DNA from: Chryseobacterium formosum
GTDB lineage: Bacteria; Bacteroidota; Bacteroidia; Flavobacteriales; Weeksellaceae
Assembly: GCF_026460885.1 (NCBI RefSeq)
Contig: NZ_JAOVZW010000001.1
Coordinates: forward strand, 186,001-250,000
Length of the DNA: 64,000 nucleotides
Direction: 5' to 3'
In this document: piece after piece, positions 17,042 to 26,647 of the stretch
Layout: every line of letters begins with the position of its first letter
Position numbering within the stretch: position 1 is the stretch's first letter
Program-made: the position numbers and the translations under genes
Notes under the pieces: model-generated
The model's input: only the letters and a program-made list of their open reading frames with translations
What the model was told of the DNA's origin: nothing
The model's database searches: none

Positions 17042-18289
17042 CTAAACCAAACTGTTTTTATCTGCGTAATTAAGTTTAAAGAAAATAAAAGTCATGATTG
17101 AAAAGGCAAGTAATGAACTTCCACCATAACTGAAGTACGGCAACGGAATACCAACCGTTGGAAAAAGCCCCATAACCATGCCTAAATTGATAGAAAAGTG
17201 CATTAAAAGGATTGAGGCAAAACTATATCCAAAAACCCTGTTAAACACGGATTTCTGCTTTTCTGCGAGATAATAGATTCGTCCGATGTAAATCATATAA
17301 GATAAGACCAGAACAGCACTTCCTACAAAGCCCCATTCTTCACCAACGGTACAGAAAATATAATCGGTTTCCTGCTCCGGAACGAATTTTCCTTGAGTAA
17401 CAGAACCTTCACGGAATCCTTTTCCAAACATTCCACCTGAACCGATTGCTGTTTTTGAATACAATAAGTTATAACCCGAAGTATCACGAAACTCTCTTTC
17501 TCCTTTGTACAAAACCTCAACACGTTCTTGTTGGTGCTTTGGAAGTTTTTCAAAAATAACAGGTGAGATGAATGACAATGCTGCCAAAAGAAGCACAATT
17601 CCTACCCCAGGTAAAAGAGTATAAATATTCTTGCGAAGAAAAGCAGCATTAAATGCAAACCAAATCCCTCCTATTACAATGATAAATAATGTAAAATACC
17701 ATAAGCTCCACTGCAAAGGATCATTCAGATAATTGGCAATTAAGAAAACAGCTCCAAAAAGGCCTCCAATCAAAAATAGTTTTCCTGATAATCCTTCTCG
17801 ATATAAAGCAATAAAAAACGCAGTAAATACGAGCAATGAACCAACATCTGGAATTGCTAAAACTACAGCGGCTGGAATTGCTATAATTCCAAAAACTGTA
17901 ATTAATGATTTCCTATTTTTAAGATTAAATTCTGATCCCGAGACATAGTTTGCCAACATCAGCGAAACACCAATTTTAGAAAACTCTACCGGCTGCATCG
18001 TAATTCCTCCAAACTTATACCAGTTTTTTTGTCCTAAAATTTCAGTTCCAAAAGGAAAAAGTCCTAACAAAAGCAAGATTCCACCAATATAAATGATACT
18101 CGACATGTTTTCAAAAAACTTACTTCTGCTGACAAAAATAATTAAACCAACAAAAAGAGAAATTCCGAAAAAAATCAGTTGTTTTTCACCTAGATCTTTA
18201 TTAACACTATAAATATTAGCAATTGCGAACGTACACAAGAGAAAATACAGACCAAGCCCCAATTTATCTATTCCTTCTGTCCACTTCAT
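17042..18289 (-). CDS. rodA: Rod shape-determining protein RodA (SEDS glycosyltransferase)
   Basis: 415 residues with about ten membrane segments. SEDS-family features include MQPVEFSKIGVSLMLANYVS and the C-terminal GIPLPYFSYGGSSLLAF. RodA polymerises glycan strands from lipid II in the elongasome together with PBP2. Its start overlaps the end of mrdA by four bases (ATGA), consistent with translational coupling. It is the last gene of the mreB-mreC-mreD-mrdA-rodA operon. Confidence 0.95.
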   Translation of the reverse strand: MKWTEGIDKLGLGLYFLLCTFAIANIYSVNKDLGEKQLIFFGISLFVGLIIFVSRSKFFENMSSIIYIGGILLLLGLFPFGTEILGQKNWYKFGGITMQPVEFSKIGVSLMLANYVSGSEFNLKNRKSLITVFGIIAIPAAVVLAIPDVGSLLVFTAFFIALYREGLSGKLFLIGGLFGAVFLIANYLNDPLQWSLWYFTLFIIVIGGIWFAFNAAFLRKNIYTLLPGVGIVLLLAALSFISPVIFEKLPKHQQERVEVLYKGEREFRDTSGYNLLYSKTAIGSGGMFGKGFREGSVTQGKFVPEQETDYIFCTVGEEWGFVGSAVLVLSYMIYIGRIYYLAEKQKSVFNRVFGYSFASILLMHFSINLGMVMGLFPTVGIPLPYFSYGGSSLLAFSIMTFIFFKLNYADKNSLV

Positions 18290-20313
18290 GGTTTCTTAGG
18301 TTTTTTGGTTTCTGTATTAATTTGTTTTTGCAGCGCTTCTTTCTTTTTCTTAATTAAATTAAGACTATCCTGAATTCTTTTAAGTTTAAGCGAATCCGGT
18401 TTTGGTTCTTTATAAAGTCCTTTTCTTTTTAAATCGGCAATCCACTGTCTTTTATATTCAGGCATAAAACTCGACGTAATCATTTTTTTATAAAGATGTT
18501 CACGTTTCAAGTCTCCGGTAATATATTTTTCAGCAATTACTGTACAAGCCGGACCTGCCCAAGTTGCACCAAACCCGGCATGTTCCATTACAGCAACCAC
18601 TACAATTTTAGGATTTTCAGCGGGAGCAATGAGTACAAAAATAGAGTTATCTTTTCCTTGTGGAACCTGAGCCGTTCCTGTTTTTGCTAATTGGGTAAAA
18701 TCTTTAGACATTAAACCTCTCGCCGTTCCTCTTAAAACTACGGCTTCCATTCCTTTTAAGACTGGCTCAAAATGCTTAGGATCAACTAAGGTTTTATGTT
18801 TTACTTTAAATCGAGGATCGGGATTAGGCTTTCCATCAATCGCTTTTACGATATGAGGAGTGTAATACCAACCTCTATTCGCAATGACGCCAACATAATT
18901 TGCCAACTGAAGCGGAGTCACCATTACGTCACCTTGTCCCATTCCGTTATAGATGGCTCCGGTTGACATTTCGTCCCAATTTTTATAATCCAGTTTGGTA
19001 GAACCGTTGGCCTTTATAATTGCTTTAAATCTTCTTTCGTAAAAATCCCCTGAAGGAATTCTTCCTTTTGCACCAACAGCAAAATCATTATTTAAAAATT
19101 CACCAACCCCAAAACTGCTCATGATTTTTTTCCATTCATCAACACCTTTTGAAGGATTTCCCGGATATTTTTTAATGATAGCAATAAATGCATACGTAAA
19201 GAAACAGTTACTCGAAACCTGAATCGAAGGAATTAATGGATCTGCACCACCGTGACCTTTAATTCTTTTACCTTTATAAAAGAAACCTCCTCCACAAGGG
19301 AAAATAGTTTTCTCATCCATCACTCCCATTTGCATTGCAGCAAGTGCAGTCAATAGTTTGAAAGTTGAGCCTGGAGGATAACCAGCCTGTAAAGAGCGGT
19401 CGAAGGTTGGCTTATTTTCGTAAATAGTATCTTTTGAAAGAGCGTAAAGATTTTTAGATTTGTGAGGTCCGGTAAAAAGATTCGGGTCAATATCGGGTCC
19501 GGTTGCTGCAACCAAAACTTCCCCGTTATTCGGGTCTAAAGCGACAACTGCACCATGTTTATTCACCAGCATTTCTTCAGCCATTCTTTGAAGATCATAG
19601 TCAATAGTCAGCGTAATGTCTTTTCCGGTAATCACATCTCGATCTAAAGAACCATTTTTGTAAGGACCAACATTTCTAAGCTTAATATCTTTTTGAATGT
19701 ATTTTATTCCTTTTACGCCCCGAAGTTCTTTTTCGTAAGCTTTCTCAATCCCTGTTTTTCCGATAAGGTCACCCGGAAGATAATACACAGAATCTTTTTT
19801 AATTTCTCTGTCGTTTACTTCACTCGTGTAACCTAAAAGATTTCCGGAAGTGGAAACTTCATACTGTCTTTGTGGACGCTGAACAATATTAAAAGCAGGG
19901 TATTTAAATATAATTTCCTGAACTCTCGCAATGTCTTCTCTGCTTAAATCTTTCAGAAAAGTCATTGGAGTTAGTTTAGAATAATATTTTTCGGTCTTAA
20001 TTGTATTAATTTTTTTAATAAAATCTCTTTTCTCAATTTTCATTAAATTACAGAAAGCCAGCGTGTCAAAATCAGGTTTCATTAAAGCCTGAGTGAAAGA
20101 AATTTCATAAGCAGGCTGATTTCCTACCATAATTTTTCCGTTTCTGTCGAAAATAACTCCACGTTGCGGAATTACATATTCGGTTTTGATGGAAGTATTC
20201 GCCGCGTTCAGTGCATAACGGTCTGTAAACAACTGCAAATAAGAAAGTCTTGCTACAAAAATAAGAGCAATAACGATGAGAACAGTTAAGATTTTTATAT
20301 GGCGTGCGTTCAA
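18286..20313 (-). CDS. mrdA: Penicillin-binding protein 2 (MrdA), elongasome transpeptidase
   Basis: 675 residues with one N-terminal membrane anchor (residues about 7-25), a class B PBP pedestal and a transpeptidase domain. The active-site triad is visible: the STFK motif near residue 313 (PGSTFKLLTAL), SSN (SSNCFF) and KTG (AKTGTAQ) near residue 542. It crosslinks peptidoglycan during cell elongation with RodA. The C-terminal tail is Lys-rich (KPKPDSLKLKRIQDSLN). It overlaps mreD and rodA by four bases each. Confidence 0.95.
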   Translation of the reverse strand: MNARHIKILTVLIVIALIFVARLSYLQLFTDRYALNAANTSIKTEYVIPQRGVIFDRNGKIMVGNQPAYEISFTQALMKPDFDTLAFCNLMKIEKRDFIKKINTIKTEKYYSKLTPMTFLKDLSREDIARVQEIIFKYPAFNIVQRPQRQYEVSTSGNLLGYTSEVNDREIKKDSVYYLPGDLIGKTGIEKAYEKELRGVKGIKYIQKDIKLRNVGPYKNGSLDRDVITGKDITLTIDYDLQRMAEEMLVNKHGAVVALDPNNGEVLVAATGPDIDPNLFTGPHKSKNLYALSKDTIYENKPTFDRSLQAGYPPGSTFKLLTALAAMQMGVMDEKTIFPCGGGFFYKGKRIKGHGGADPLIPSIQVSSNCFFTYAFIAIIKKYPGNPSKGVDEWKKIMSSFGVGEFLNNDFAVGAKGRIPSGDFYERRFKAIIKANGSTKLDYKNWDEMSTGAIYNGMGQGDVMVTPLQLANYVGVIANRGWYYTPHIVKAIDGKPNPDPRFKVKHKTLVDPKHFEPVLKGMEAVVLRGTARGLMSKDFTQLAKTGTAQVPQGKDNSIFVLIAPAENPKIVVVAVMEHAGFGATWAGPACTVIAEKYITGDLKREHLYKKMITSSFMPEYKRQWIADLKRKGLYKEPKPDSLKLKRIQDSLNLIKKKKEALQKQINTETKKPKKP

Positions 20314-20816
20314 ACTTTCTGTTTGATTTTAAAGATTAATGCGTAAACGATGATAAATATAAAGGAAATTCCACTAGTTACCAACACATTAAATAAGATT
20401 TCAAAAATTCTGCTGAATTTGAAAAACTCAATATACTGCACCAAAAGCTGATGCAAAAAGATACTTGAAAACAGAAACAGTAAAAACTGCGTCCATTGTA
20501 AAGACTGAAATGAAAAGAAATCTGTAGACGTATCTGTAGACGTACGGAAAATCAACGTACGGAAATAAGCAATTACTGTAGTTGCCAAAGCATTGATTCC
20601 CCATGTACCAAGGAAACCGTCAACGGAAAGACCAATTAAAAAACTTAACGCTAAAAATTGAAATTTATTTCTGAAAAAAGGATAAAACATCACAAAAACC
20701 GGATACAAAACCGGAGTGAATTTACCGAACAGCGTAATCCTGTTCAATACAAAAATCTGCAATGCAACCAGAAAAGCCATGATTAAAAAATCTGTAAATA
20801 GGGTTCTGCTAATCAT
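20310..20816 (-). CDS. mreD: Rod shape-determining protein MreD
   Basis: 168 residues, five or six predicted membrane segments and little else, the usual form of MreD in Bacteroidota. Identity rests on size, topology and its position between mreC and mrdA. MreD is an inner-membrane part of the elongasome that interacts with MreC. It overlaps mreC by eight bases and mrdA by four. Confidence 0.9.
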   Translation of the reverse strand: MISRTLFTDFLIMAFLVALQIFVLNRITLFGKFTPVLYPVFVMFYPFFRNKFQFLALSFLIGLSVDGFLGTWGINALATTVIAYFRTLIFRTSTDTSTDFFSFQSLQWTQFLLFLFSSIFLHQLLVQYIEFFKFSRIFEILFNVLVTSGISFIFIIVYALIFKIKQKV

Positions 20817-21663
20817 TTTCCTTTTTTATTACAGCTTGCAATGTATCCTGAATTTTTTGAACCTCAGCTTTTTTAAGATTCTTAACAACGAAAACTTTAT
20901 TTAAAGCTCCCATTTTTTCACTCAATTCAACTGAAATATCCCAAAATCCTGTTTTATTATCGACGGTGTAACCCGCAATTTTACCAATCATTACACCTTT
21001 AGGAAAAATCGCTGATTTCCCATCGGTTTCTATCGTATCACCAATTTTCAGGGAAACATACTTTGGAACGTCTGCCAGATGCATGACACGAGAGTTATCT
21101 CCTTTCCAGGTTAAAGTCCCGAAATATCCTGAGTTTTTTAGCGCAGCATTAATTCTGATTTTATTAACACTTAAAACCGATTGTACTAAAGCGTAACTGT
21201 CGGTAGAATTAATAACAATTCCGGCAATTCCTTTTGGAGCCATTACGCCCATTTGAGGATAAACTCCATCTCTTGTTCCACGGTTAATCGTGAAATAATT
21301 GTTTCGTCTGTTGATACTGTTGAAAACAATTTCTCCATCCACGAAAGTATAGATTTGTCCGCCTCCCAAAGTATCGTGTACTTTTCTGAATTGAGGATTT
21401 TTAGCGCCTTGTTTTCCATAAAGCTCTACCATCAAAGATTTGTTTTGAGCAACAAGATCTTCGTTGACTTGCTTTAACTTTAAATAAGAAACACCTTCAT
21501 CAATCCCCCCAGAAACCCACGAATTGAAAGCCGCAGTTTGCCCCGCAAGCCAAGATTGCTGCATTGCATTTTTGGAGAATATCAAAATGAGAGCAATGAT
21601 TTGCAGGAAGATAAAGAAAACAAGAAGCGAATTCTTTGAAAATAATCTCAGCAAAAATCCCAT
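20809..21663 (-). CDS. mreC: Rod shape-determining protein MreC
   Basis: 284 residues: a short cytoplasmic start, one membrane helix (about 12-30), a coiled coil (about 58-80, LKLKQVNEDLVAQNKSLMVE), then the two-barrel beta domain with typical glycine patterns (NRGTRDGVYPQMGVMAPKGI). MreC scaffolds the elongasome in the periplasm and activates PBP2. It is preceded by mreB with a 28-base gap. Confidence 0.95.
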   Translation of the reverse strand: MGFLLRLFSKNSLLVFFIFLQIIALILIFSKNAMQQSWLAGQTAAFNSWVSGGIDEGVSYLKLKQVNEDLVAQNKSLMVELYGKQGAKNPQFRKVHDTLGGGQIYTFVDGEIVFNSINRRNNYFTINRGTRDGVYPQMGVMAPKGIAGIVINSTDSYALVQSVLSVNKIRINAALKNSGYFGTLTWKGDNSRVMHLADVPKYVSLKIGDTIETDGKSAIFPKGVMIGKIAGYTVDNKTGFWDISVELSEKMGALNKVFVVKNLKKAEVQKIQDTLQAVIKKEND

Positions 21664-21691
21664 TCAGATATAAAGTCGTAAAAAGTTAAAA

Positions 21692-22717
21692 TTATTTAAT
21701 TAAGAAATTGAATTTATCCATATTCTTAAGTGCGATACCTGTACCACGAACAACAGCTCTCAAAGGATCTTCAGCAACAAAAACCGGAAGACCAGTCTTT
21801 TTATGAAGTCTGTCTGCCAAACCTCTCAACAAAGCACCTCCACCCGCAAGATAAATACCTGTTTTGTAAATATCTGCTGACAATTCCGGTGGTGTAAGAG
21901 AAAGCGTTTCCATTACAGCATCTTCAATTCTGATGATAGATTTATCCAAAGCACGAGCAATTTCTTTGTAGCCAACCATAATTTCTTTTGGTTTACCAGT
22001 AATAAGATCTCTACCCTGTACCGGAATATCGTCAATATCTACATCTAAATCTTCCACTGCAGAACCCACTTCAATTTTCACTCTTTCAGCAGTTCTTTCT
22101 CCGATATATAAATTATGGTGAGTCCTTAAAAAATATGCAATATCATTTGTAAATACATCACCTGCAATTTTCACAGATTTATCACAAACAATACCTCCTA
22201 AAGCAACAACAGCAATTTCGGTAGTACCACCACCTATATCGATAATCATGTTACCTTCGGGTTTTTGAACATCAATACCAACTCCTATTGCAGCTGCCAT
22301 TGGCTCATAAATCAATCGCACATCTTTAGCATTTACTTTCTGAGCAGAATCTCTTACCGCTCTTTTTTCAACCTCAGTAATTCCTGACGGAATACAGATA
22401 ACGATTCTTAAAGCTGGTTGAATAAATCTTCCTTTGATCCCCGGAATTTTTTTGATAAATTCTTTAATCATGTGCTCAGAAGCATGAAAATCTGCAATTA
22501 CACCATCTTTCAACGGACGAATTGTTTTAATATCCTCATGCGTTTTACCCTGCATATGTTTTGCCTGTTCTCCTACCGCAATTGGCTTACCTGTAGAGCG
22601 TTCAATTGCTACAATTGATGGCTGGTCTATAACAATTTTATTATTATGGATGATAAGCGTGTTGGCAGTTCCAAGGTCTATCGCAATATCTTGCGTAAAC
22701 ATATCGAATAAACTCAT
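21692..22717 (-). CDS. mreB: Rod shape-determining protein MreB (actin homologue)
   Basis: 341 residues, the standard MreB length. Nucleotide-binding signatures of the actin fold are visible: DIAIDLGTANTLI (phosphate 1), IDIGGGTTEIAVVALGGI (phosphate 2) and YLAGGGALLRGL (adenosine). MreB filaments direct lateral wall synthesis. It is the first gene of the shape operon. Unlike most genes here it has a strong Shine-Dalgarno (AAGGAG) six bases before the ATG. A TATCTTTG element upstream fits the -7 promoter. Confidence 0.97.
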   Translation of the reverse strand: MSLFDMFTQDIAIDLGTANTLIIHNNKIVIDQPSIVAIERSTGKPIAVGEQAKHMQGKTHEDIKTIRPLKDGVIADFHASEHMIKEFIKKIPGIKGRFIQPALRIVICIPSGITEVEKRAVRDSAQKVNAKDVRLIYEPMAAAIGVGIDVQKPEGNMIIDIGGGTTEIAVVALGGIVCDKSVKIAGDVFTNDIAYFLRTHHNLYIGERTAERVKIEVGSAVEDLDVDIDDIPVQGRDLITGKPKEIMVGYKEIARALDKSIIRIEDAVMETLSLTPPELSADIYKTGIYLAGGGALLRGLADRLHKKTGLPVFVAEDPLRAVVRGTGIALKNMDKFNFLIK

Positions 22718-22723
22718 AATTTT

Positions 22724-22749
22724 CTCCTTGATTTAAGTTTACAAAGATA
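22724..22749 (-). promoter_or_regulatory. mreB promoter -7 element and Shine-Dalgarno
   Basis: On the minus strand TATCTTTG (22749-22742) fits TAnnTTTG, and AAGGAG (22729-22724) lies six bases before the mreB ATG at 22717. Canonical Shine-Dalgarno sites are uncommon in this phylum. Confidence 0.55.
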
Positions 22750-22938
22750 TAAATTTCACACTAGTAAAAAATAATAACTTTCATCTAATTTGGTTAAATT
22801 TTTATTAAAATTTATAAAGTACACAACCCTAACTGTTTTTATTTTTACCCATTCTAATCTAAGTCTAAAATTCATTTTCATAGCTTTTTACGATAATTAT
22901 CATACATACAATTGCAAATCCTTTGAGTAAAAATTTTG

Positions 22939-22946
22939 TAAATTTG
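22939..22946 (+). promoter_or_regulatory. -7 promoter element of hemA
   Basis: TAAATTTG fits TAnnTTTG and ends nine bases before the hemA ATG at 22956, so the transcript would be nearly leaderless. It also rules out an alternative upstream start at 22923. Confidence 0.55.
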
Positions 22947-22955
22947 CGACTGCTT

Positions 22956-24230
22956 ATGATACAGTATTCCAATATACATCAAACATCAAATTTTGCCGTC
23001 TTATCGATCAGTTACGAGAAGGCAGATGTAGAAACGAGAGGTAAATTTGCGTTTTTTGATGAAAATATTAAAAACTTTGTCACCCGAATTCATGAAGAAA
23101 ATTTAGGGGATGCTTTTGTGGTTTCCACTTGTAACAGAACGGAAATTTATACCACAACTTCAAATTACCTTTTTGTAGCCGAAGAATATTGTAAAACAAT
23201 TGGTGTGCAGCTTACTGATTTTTTGAAGTTTGCCAATATTGCAACTAAAGAAGAAGCTTTAAATCATTTATTCAGAGTTGCAGCAGGTTTGGAAAGTCAG
23301 ATTATCGGCGATTTTGAAATCATTGGGCAAATAAAAAAAGCATATGCCCGTTTTAAGAAAGAAAGGCAAAATTCAAATCCTTATTTAGAAAGATCGATAA
23401 ATTCTGCCATTCAGATTTCCAAAAGGATAAAAAATGAGACTGGGATTTCAAATGGAGCAGCTTCCGTTTCTTATGCGGCAGTTCATTATATTTTAAATAA
23501 TCAAAAAAGACTTACTGAAAAGAATATTCTTCTTTTAGGTGTTGGAGAAATAGGACAAAATACGGTTGAAAATTTGGTAAAACACGTTTATCAGCCTCAA
23601 ATAAAAATTGCCAACCGTACTCAGGAGACGGCAGCGAAGATTTCAGAGAAATACAATATCCCGAATATCGATTATGCTGATTTTGATAAAGAATTAGATA
23701 ATACAGATATTTTAATTGTTGCAACCGGGGCGAAAATGCCAATCATCAAAAAATCTCATTTAAAAAAAGGAAAAGAGATTTTAATTATTGACCTCTCAAT
23801 TCCAAACAATGTTGATAAAAACGTTTCGGAACTTGAGAATGTAACTTTGGTGGATGTTGATGATCTTTCAAAACAGATTCAGGCAACCATTCAGCAGAGA
23901 GAAAAGGAAATTCCGAAAGCCGAAGTTATTATTAAAGAAATGACCAAAGATTTTCTTGAATGGGAGAAAAAAAGAAAATTGGCGCCAAATATTCATCACT
24001 TCAAAGCTGTTCTGAAAAATATGGAGCGCAACGAAATGCACAATTTCTACCGAAAAAATAAGTACATCAATATCAACGACATGGAGCTTTCTGAAAAGAT
24101 GATCCAGAAAATCACCAACCGTTTTGCAAAATATATTATCGATAACCCTCTCAAAGCCGAAGAAATTAGTAAATTAATGCACGAAATTTTAGTTGAACAA
24201 CCCAATAACGAATTCAATGAAAAGCATTAG
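22956..24230 (+). CDS. hemA: Glutamyl-tRNA reductase
   Basis: 424 residues from the ATG at 22956. It reduces glutamyl-tRNA to glutamate-1-semialdehyde, the first step of C5-pathway haem synthesis. The catalytic Cys59 is in VVSTCNRTEIYT, and the typical AAGLESQIIGDFEIIGQIKKAY segment follows. The NADPH-binding Rossmann domain has GVGEIGQNTVENL. The C-terminal helical dimerisation domain is present. It is the first gene of the hem cluster and overlaps hemC by 14 bases. Confidence 0.96.
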   Translation: MIQYSNIHQTSNFAVLSISYEKADVETRGKFAFFDENIKNFVTRIHEENLGDAFVVSTCNRTEIYTTTSNYLFVAEEYCKTIGVQLTDFLKFANIATKEEALNHLFRVAAGLESQIIGDFEIIGQIKKAYARFKKERQNSNPYLERSINSAIQISKRIKNETGISNGAASVSYAAVHYILNNQKRLTEKNILLLGVGEIGQNTVENLVKHVYQPQIKIANRTQETAAKISEKYNIPNIDYADFDKELDNTDILIVATGAKMPIIKKSHLKKGKEILIIDLSIPNNVDKNVSELENVTLVDVDDLSKQIQATIQQREKEIPKAEVIIKEMTKDFLEWEKKRKLAPNIHHFKAVLKNMERNEMHNFYRKNKYININDMELSEKMIQKITNRFAKYIIDNPLKAEEISKLMHEILVEQPNNEFNEKH

Positions 24231-25125
24231 AATAGGAACCCGAAATTCAGCACTTGCACTTTGGCAGGCAAGAGAAATTGCAAGACATTTGCAGAATCTT
24301 AATTATCTTACCGAGATTGTCCCGATTATTTCTTCAGGCGATAAAAACCTTAATCAACCCTTATATTCATTAGGAATTACAGGAGTTTTCACAAGAGATT
24401 TAGACGTTGCTTTGCTGAATGATGAAATAGATATCGCCGTACATTCTTTAAAAGATGTTCCAACAAAACTTCCTGAAAACATAGAAATCATTGCTTACCT
24501 TGAAAGAGATCATCCGCAAGATGTTTTGATTAAAAGAAAATCTGCAATTGATAAAGAATTTCATGAACTTAAACTGGCAACAAGCAGTTTAAGAAGGCGT
24601 GCTTTCTGGTTAAAACATTATCCGGAAACTGAATTTTTCGACATCAGAGGAAACATTCAAACCAGACTTCAGAAATTGGAAGAACAAGAGTTTGATGCCA
24701 CAATTTTGTCTCTTGCCGGAATCAAAAGAATGAAAATGGATATCGATTACGAATTTATTCCGTTTATGATTCCTGCGCCTTCTCAAGGTGTCGTTGCCGT
24801 TGCAGGGCATTCAGATAAAAAAGAAATTAACGATATTCTGAAACAGATTTCTCACAAGGAAACTCAGATTTGTGTAGAAATGGAAAGAAATTTCCTGAGT
24901 ACACTTGAAGGAGGTTGTACAGCACCAATTGGAGCTTATGCTGAAAAATTTGATAATCAAATCAGATTCAAAGCAGCACTTTGTTCATTAGATGGGAAAA
25001 ATTATATTGCTGCAGACGAAAATTTCGAATATAACGAAGACGAAAATTTTGGTGAAAAATTTGCCAATCTTGTTTTGGAAAATGGAGGCAAAGAATTGAT
25101 GACTGAAATTAAAAATCAAATTTAA
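24217..25125 (+). CDS. hemC: Hydroxymethylbilane synthase (porphobilinogen deaminase)
   Basis: 302 residues from the ATG at 24217 (MKSIRIGTRNSALALWQARE). It polymerises four porphobilinogens. The dipyrromethane cofactor attaches at Cys234 in LEGGCTAPIGAYA. Substrate-binding arginines occur in SSLRRRAFW and DIRGNIQTRL. An upstream in-frame TTG at 24193 is possible but the ATG matches the family start. The start lies inside hemA, suggesting coupling. Confidence 0.96.
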   Translation: MKSIRIGTRNSALALWQAREIARHLQNLNYLTEIVPIISSGDKNLNQPLYSLGITGVFTRDLDVALLNDEIDIAVHSLKDVPTKLPENIEIIAYLERDHPQDVLIKRKSAIDKEFHELKLATSSLRRRAFWLKHYPETEFFDIRGNIQTRLQKLEEQEFDATILSLAGIKRMKMDIDYEFIPFMIPAPSQGVVAVAGHSDKKEINDILKQISHKETQICVEMERNFLSTLEGGCTAPIGAYAEKFDNQIRFKAALCSLDGKNYIAADENFEYNEDENFGEKFANLVLENGGKELMTEIKNQI

Positions 25126-25335
25126 CAATTTGAAACTTAACTTTATTTTTTTGAATCATTAAGATTTCTTAAGTATTAAGTTTTAGTTAAGGGAATTTCT
25201 AAAGAAATTTTTCAGCAAACTGCTTAGTTGAGATTTATCTGAATCTTAACATTTCTTTATGTTTAAAGTGTCGGTATGTTTAAAATTAATTTTTGAACTT
25301 TACAGAAATGTTTTTCAATTCTAAAGTTTAAGCCG

Positions 25336-25917
25336 ATGAAAAAGTGTTTTTCAATATTTATTTTTCTGTTTTTTGTTTTTACAACGAATGCTCAAAATCA
25401 ATTTGCGCAAAAATTATCTGATGCTGCGTTGAGTTTAACGAAAGATAAAGTGACTTATGACCCAGCATACATATCTATAAAATATCCTAATGGCGATGTA
25501 GCGGCAGATAAAGGAGTTTGTACTGACGTCATCATCAGAGCGTACAGAAAACTGGGAATCGATTTACAGAAAGAAGTACATGAAGATATGAAGAAGAATT
25601 TTTCTAAATATCCTAAAAAATTTGGTTTGAAAAGACCAGATACCAATATCGATCACAGAAGAGTTCCCAATCTCCAAGTTTTCTTCGCTAAATTCGGAAA
25701 ATCAAAACCAACAGATACAAATCCTACCTCTTATATTCCCGGAGATATTGTGACTTGGCTTCTTCCAGGAAATTTAACGCATATAGGAATTGTTGTCAAC
25801 AAAAAATCTGCAGACGGAAAAAGATATTTAATTGTTCATAATATCGGAGCCGGACAAGTTATCGAAGACTGTTTGTTTAAATTTGACATTACGGGACATT
25901 ATCAATATTCAAAATAA
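25336..25917 (+). CDS. Exported DUF1287 protein (NlpC/P60-like fold)
   Basis: 193 residues with a signal peptide ending at about residue 19 (TTNAQ). The core shows DUF1287 features: GVCTDVIIRAYRKLGIDLQK with a probable nucleophile Cys, LKRPDTNIDHRRVPNLQVFF, and GDIVTWLLPGNLTHIGIV with a His. DUF1287 proteins are related to cysteine peptidases and probably act on the cell wall; the exact substrate is not known. It lies six bases before an amidase gene, supporting a wall role. The pair splits hemC from hemD. Confidence 0.85.
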   Translation: MKKCFSIFIFLFFVFTTNAQNQFAQKLSDAALSLTKDKVTYDPAYISIKYPNGDVAADKGVCTDVIIRAYRKLGIDLQKEVHEDMKKNFSKYPKKFGLKRPDTNIDHRRVPNLQVFFAKFGKSKPTDTNPTSYIPGDIVTWLLPGNLTHIGIVVNKKSADGKRYLIVHNIGAGQVIEDCLFKFDITGHYQYSK

Positions 25918-25923
25918 TTTAGA

Positions 25924-26586
25924 ATGAAAAAGATAATTTTCGCTCTTTTTTTATTGATTTTAAATTTCAGTTCTGCACAAAATTCAGGTTTAAAAATTAT
26001 TGAAAAACCTATCAATTACTCGGCAGAAAGAGTGGCTTTAAGTTTAGAATATCTGAAAGATCATCATGGCTTAAACCAAAAAACTCCCACGATTGTTCCG
26101 AAAATGATTGTTCTGCATTACACTGCAGGCGGAACGGTTGAAAGTAATTTTAAATATTTCAACAAAACCCATCTTGAAAGCGCAAGAAATACATTAAAAA
26201 AACAAAGTACTTTAAATGTTTCTTCACAATTCATCATCGACCGAGACGGAACTATATATCAATTAATGGAACCAACACAATTTGCAAGACACACGATTGG
26301 CTTAAATTATTGTGCTATCGGTGTTGAAAATATAGGAAGTAAAAAACAACCGCTCACCGAAAAGCAAATCGAAGCTAATGCTGAATTGGTAAGATATTTA
26401 ACTAAAAAATACAAAATTGAATATCTCATCGGACATTCCGAATACGGAGTTTTCAGAAATTCAAAATTGTGGAAAGAATCTGACCCTAAATATTTCACAG
26501 GAAAAGAAGACCCTGGAAAAGATTTTATGACTAAAGTAAGATCAAAAGTTGCTGATTTAAAATTAAAGGATAAACCAGCTAATTAG
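25924..26586 (+). CDS. N-acetylmuramoyl-L-alanine amidase (Amidase_2)
   Basis: 220 residues with a signal peptide ending near residue 19. The zinc-amidase fold is seen in MIVLHYTAGG (His65), FIIDRDGTIYQLM, FARHTIGLNYCAIGVENIGS and LIGHSEYGVFRNSKLWKESD, then DPGKDF. These give the His, His and Asp ligand set of type 2 amidases. It cleaves the bond between MurNAc and L-Ala in peptidoglycan, possibly during recycling. It is co-directional and almost adjacent to the DUF1287 gene. Confidence 0.93.
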   Translation: MKKIIFALFLLILNFSSAQNSGLKIIEKPINYSAERVALSLEYLKDHHGLNQKTPTIVPKMIVLHYTAGGTVESNFKYFNKTHLESARNTLKKQSTLNVSSQFIIDRDGTIYQLMEPTQFARHTIGLNYCAIGVENIGSKKQPLTEKQIEANAELVRYLTKKYKIEYLIGHSEYGVFRNSKLWKESDPKYFTGKEDPGKDFMTKVRSKVADLKLKDKPAN

Positions 26587-26647
26587 TTTCATAAAAGCGA
26601 TAAAAAGATTCAATATTTATTTTATAAATAATGAAGTTAACGACCAC

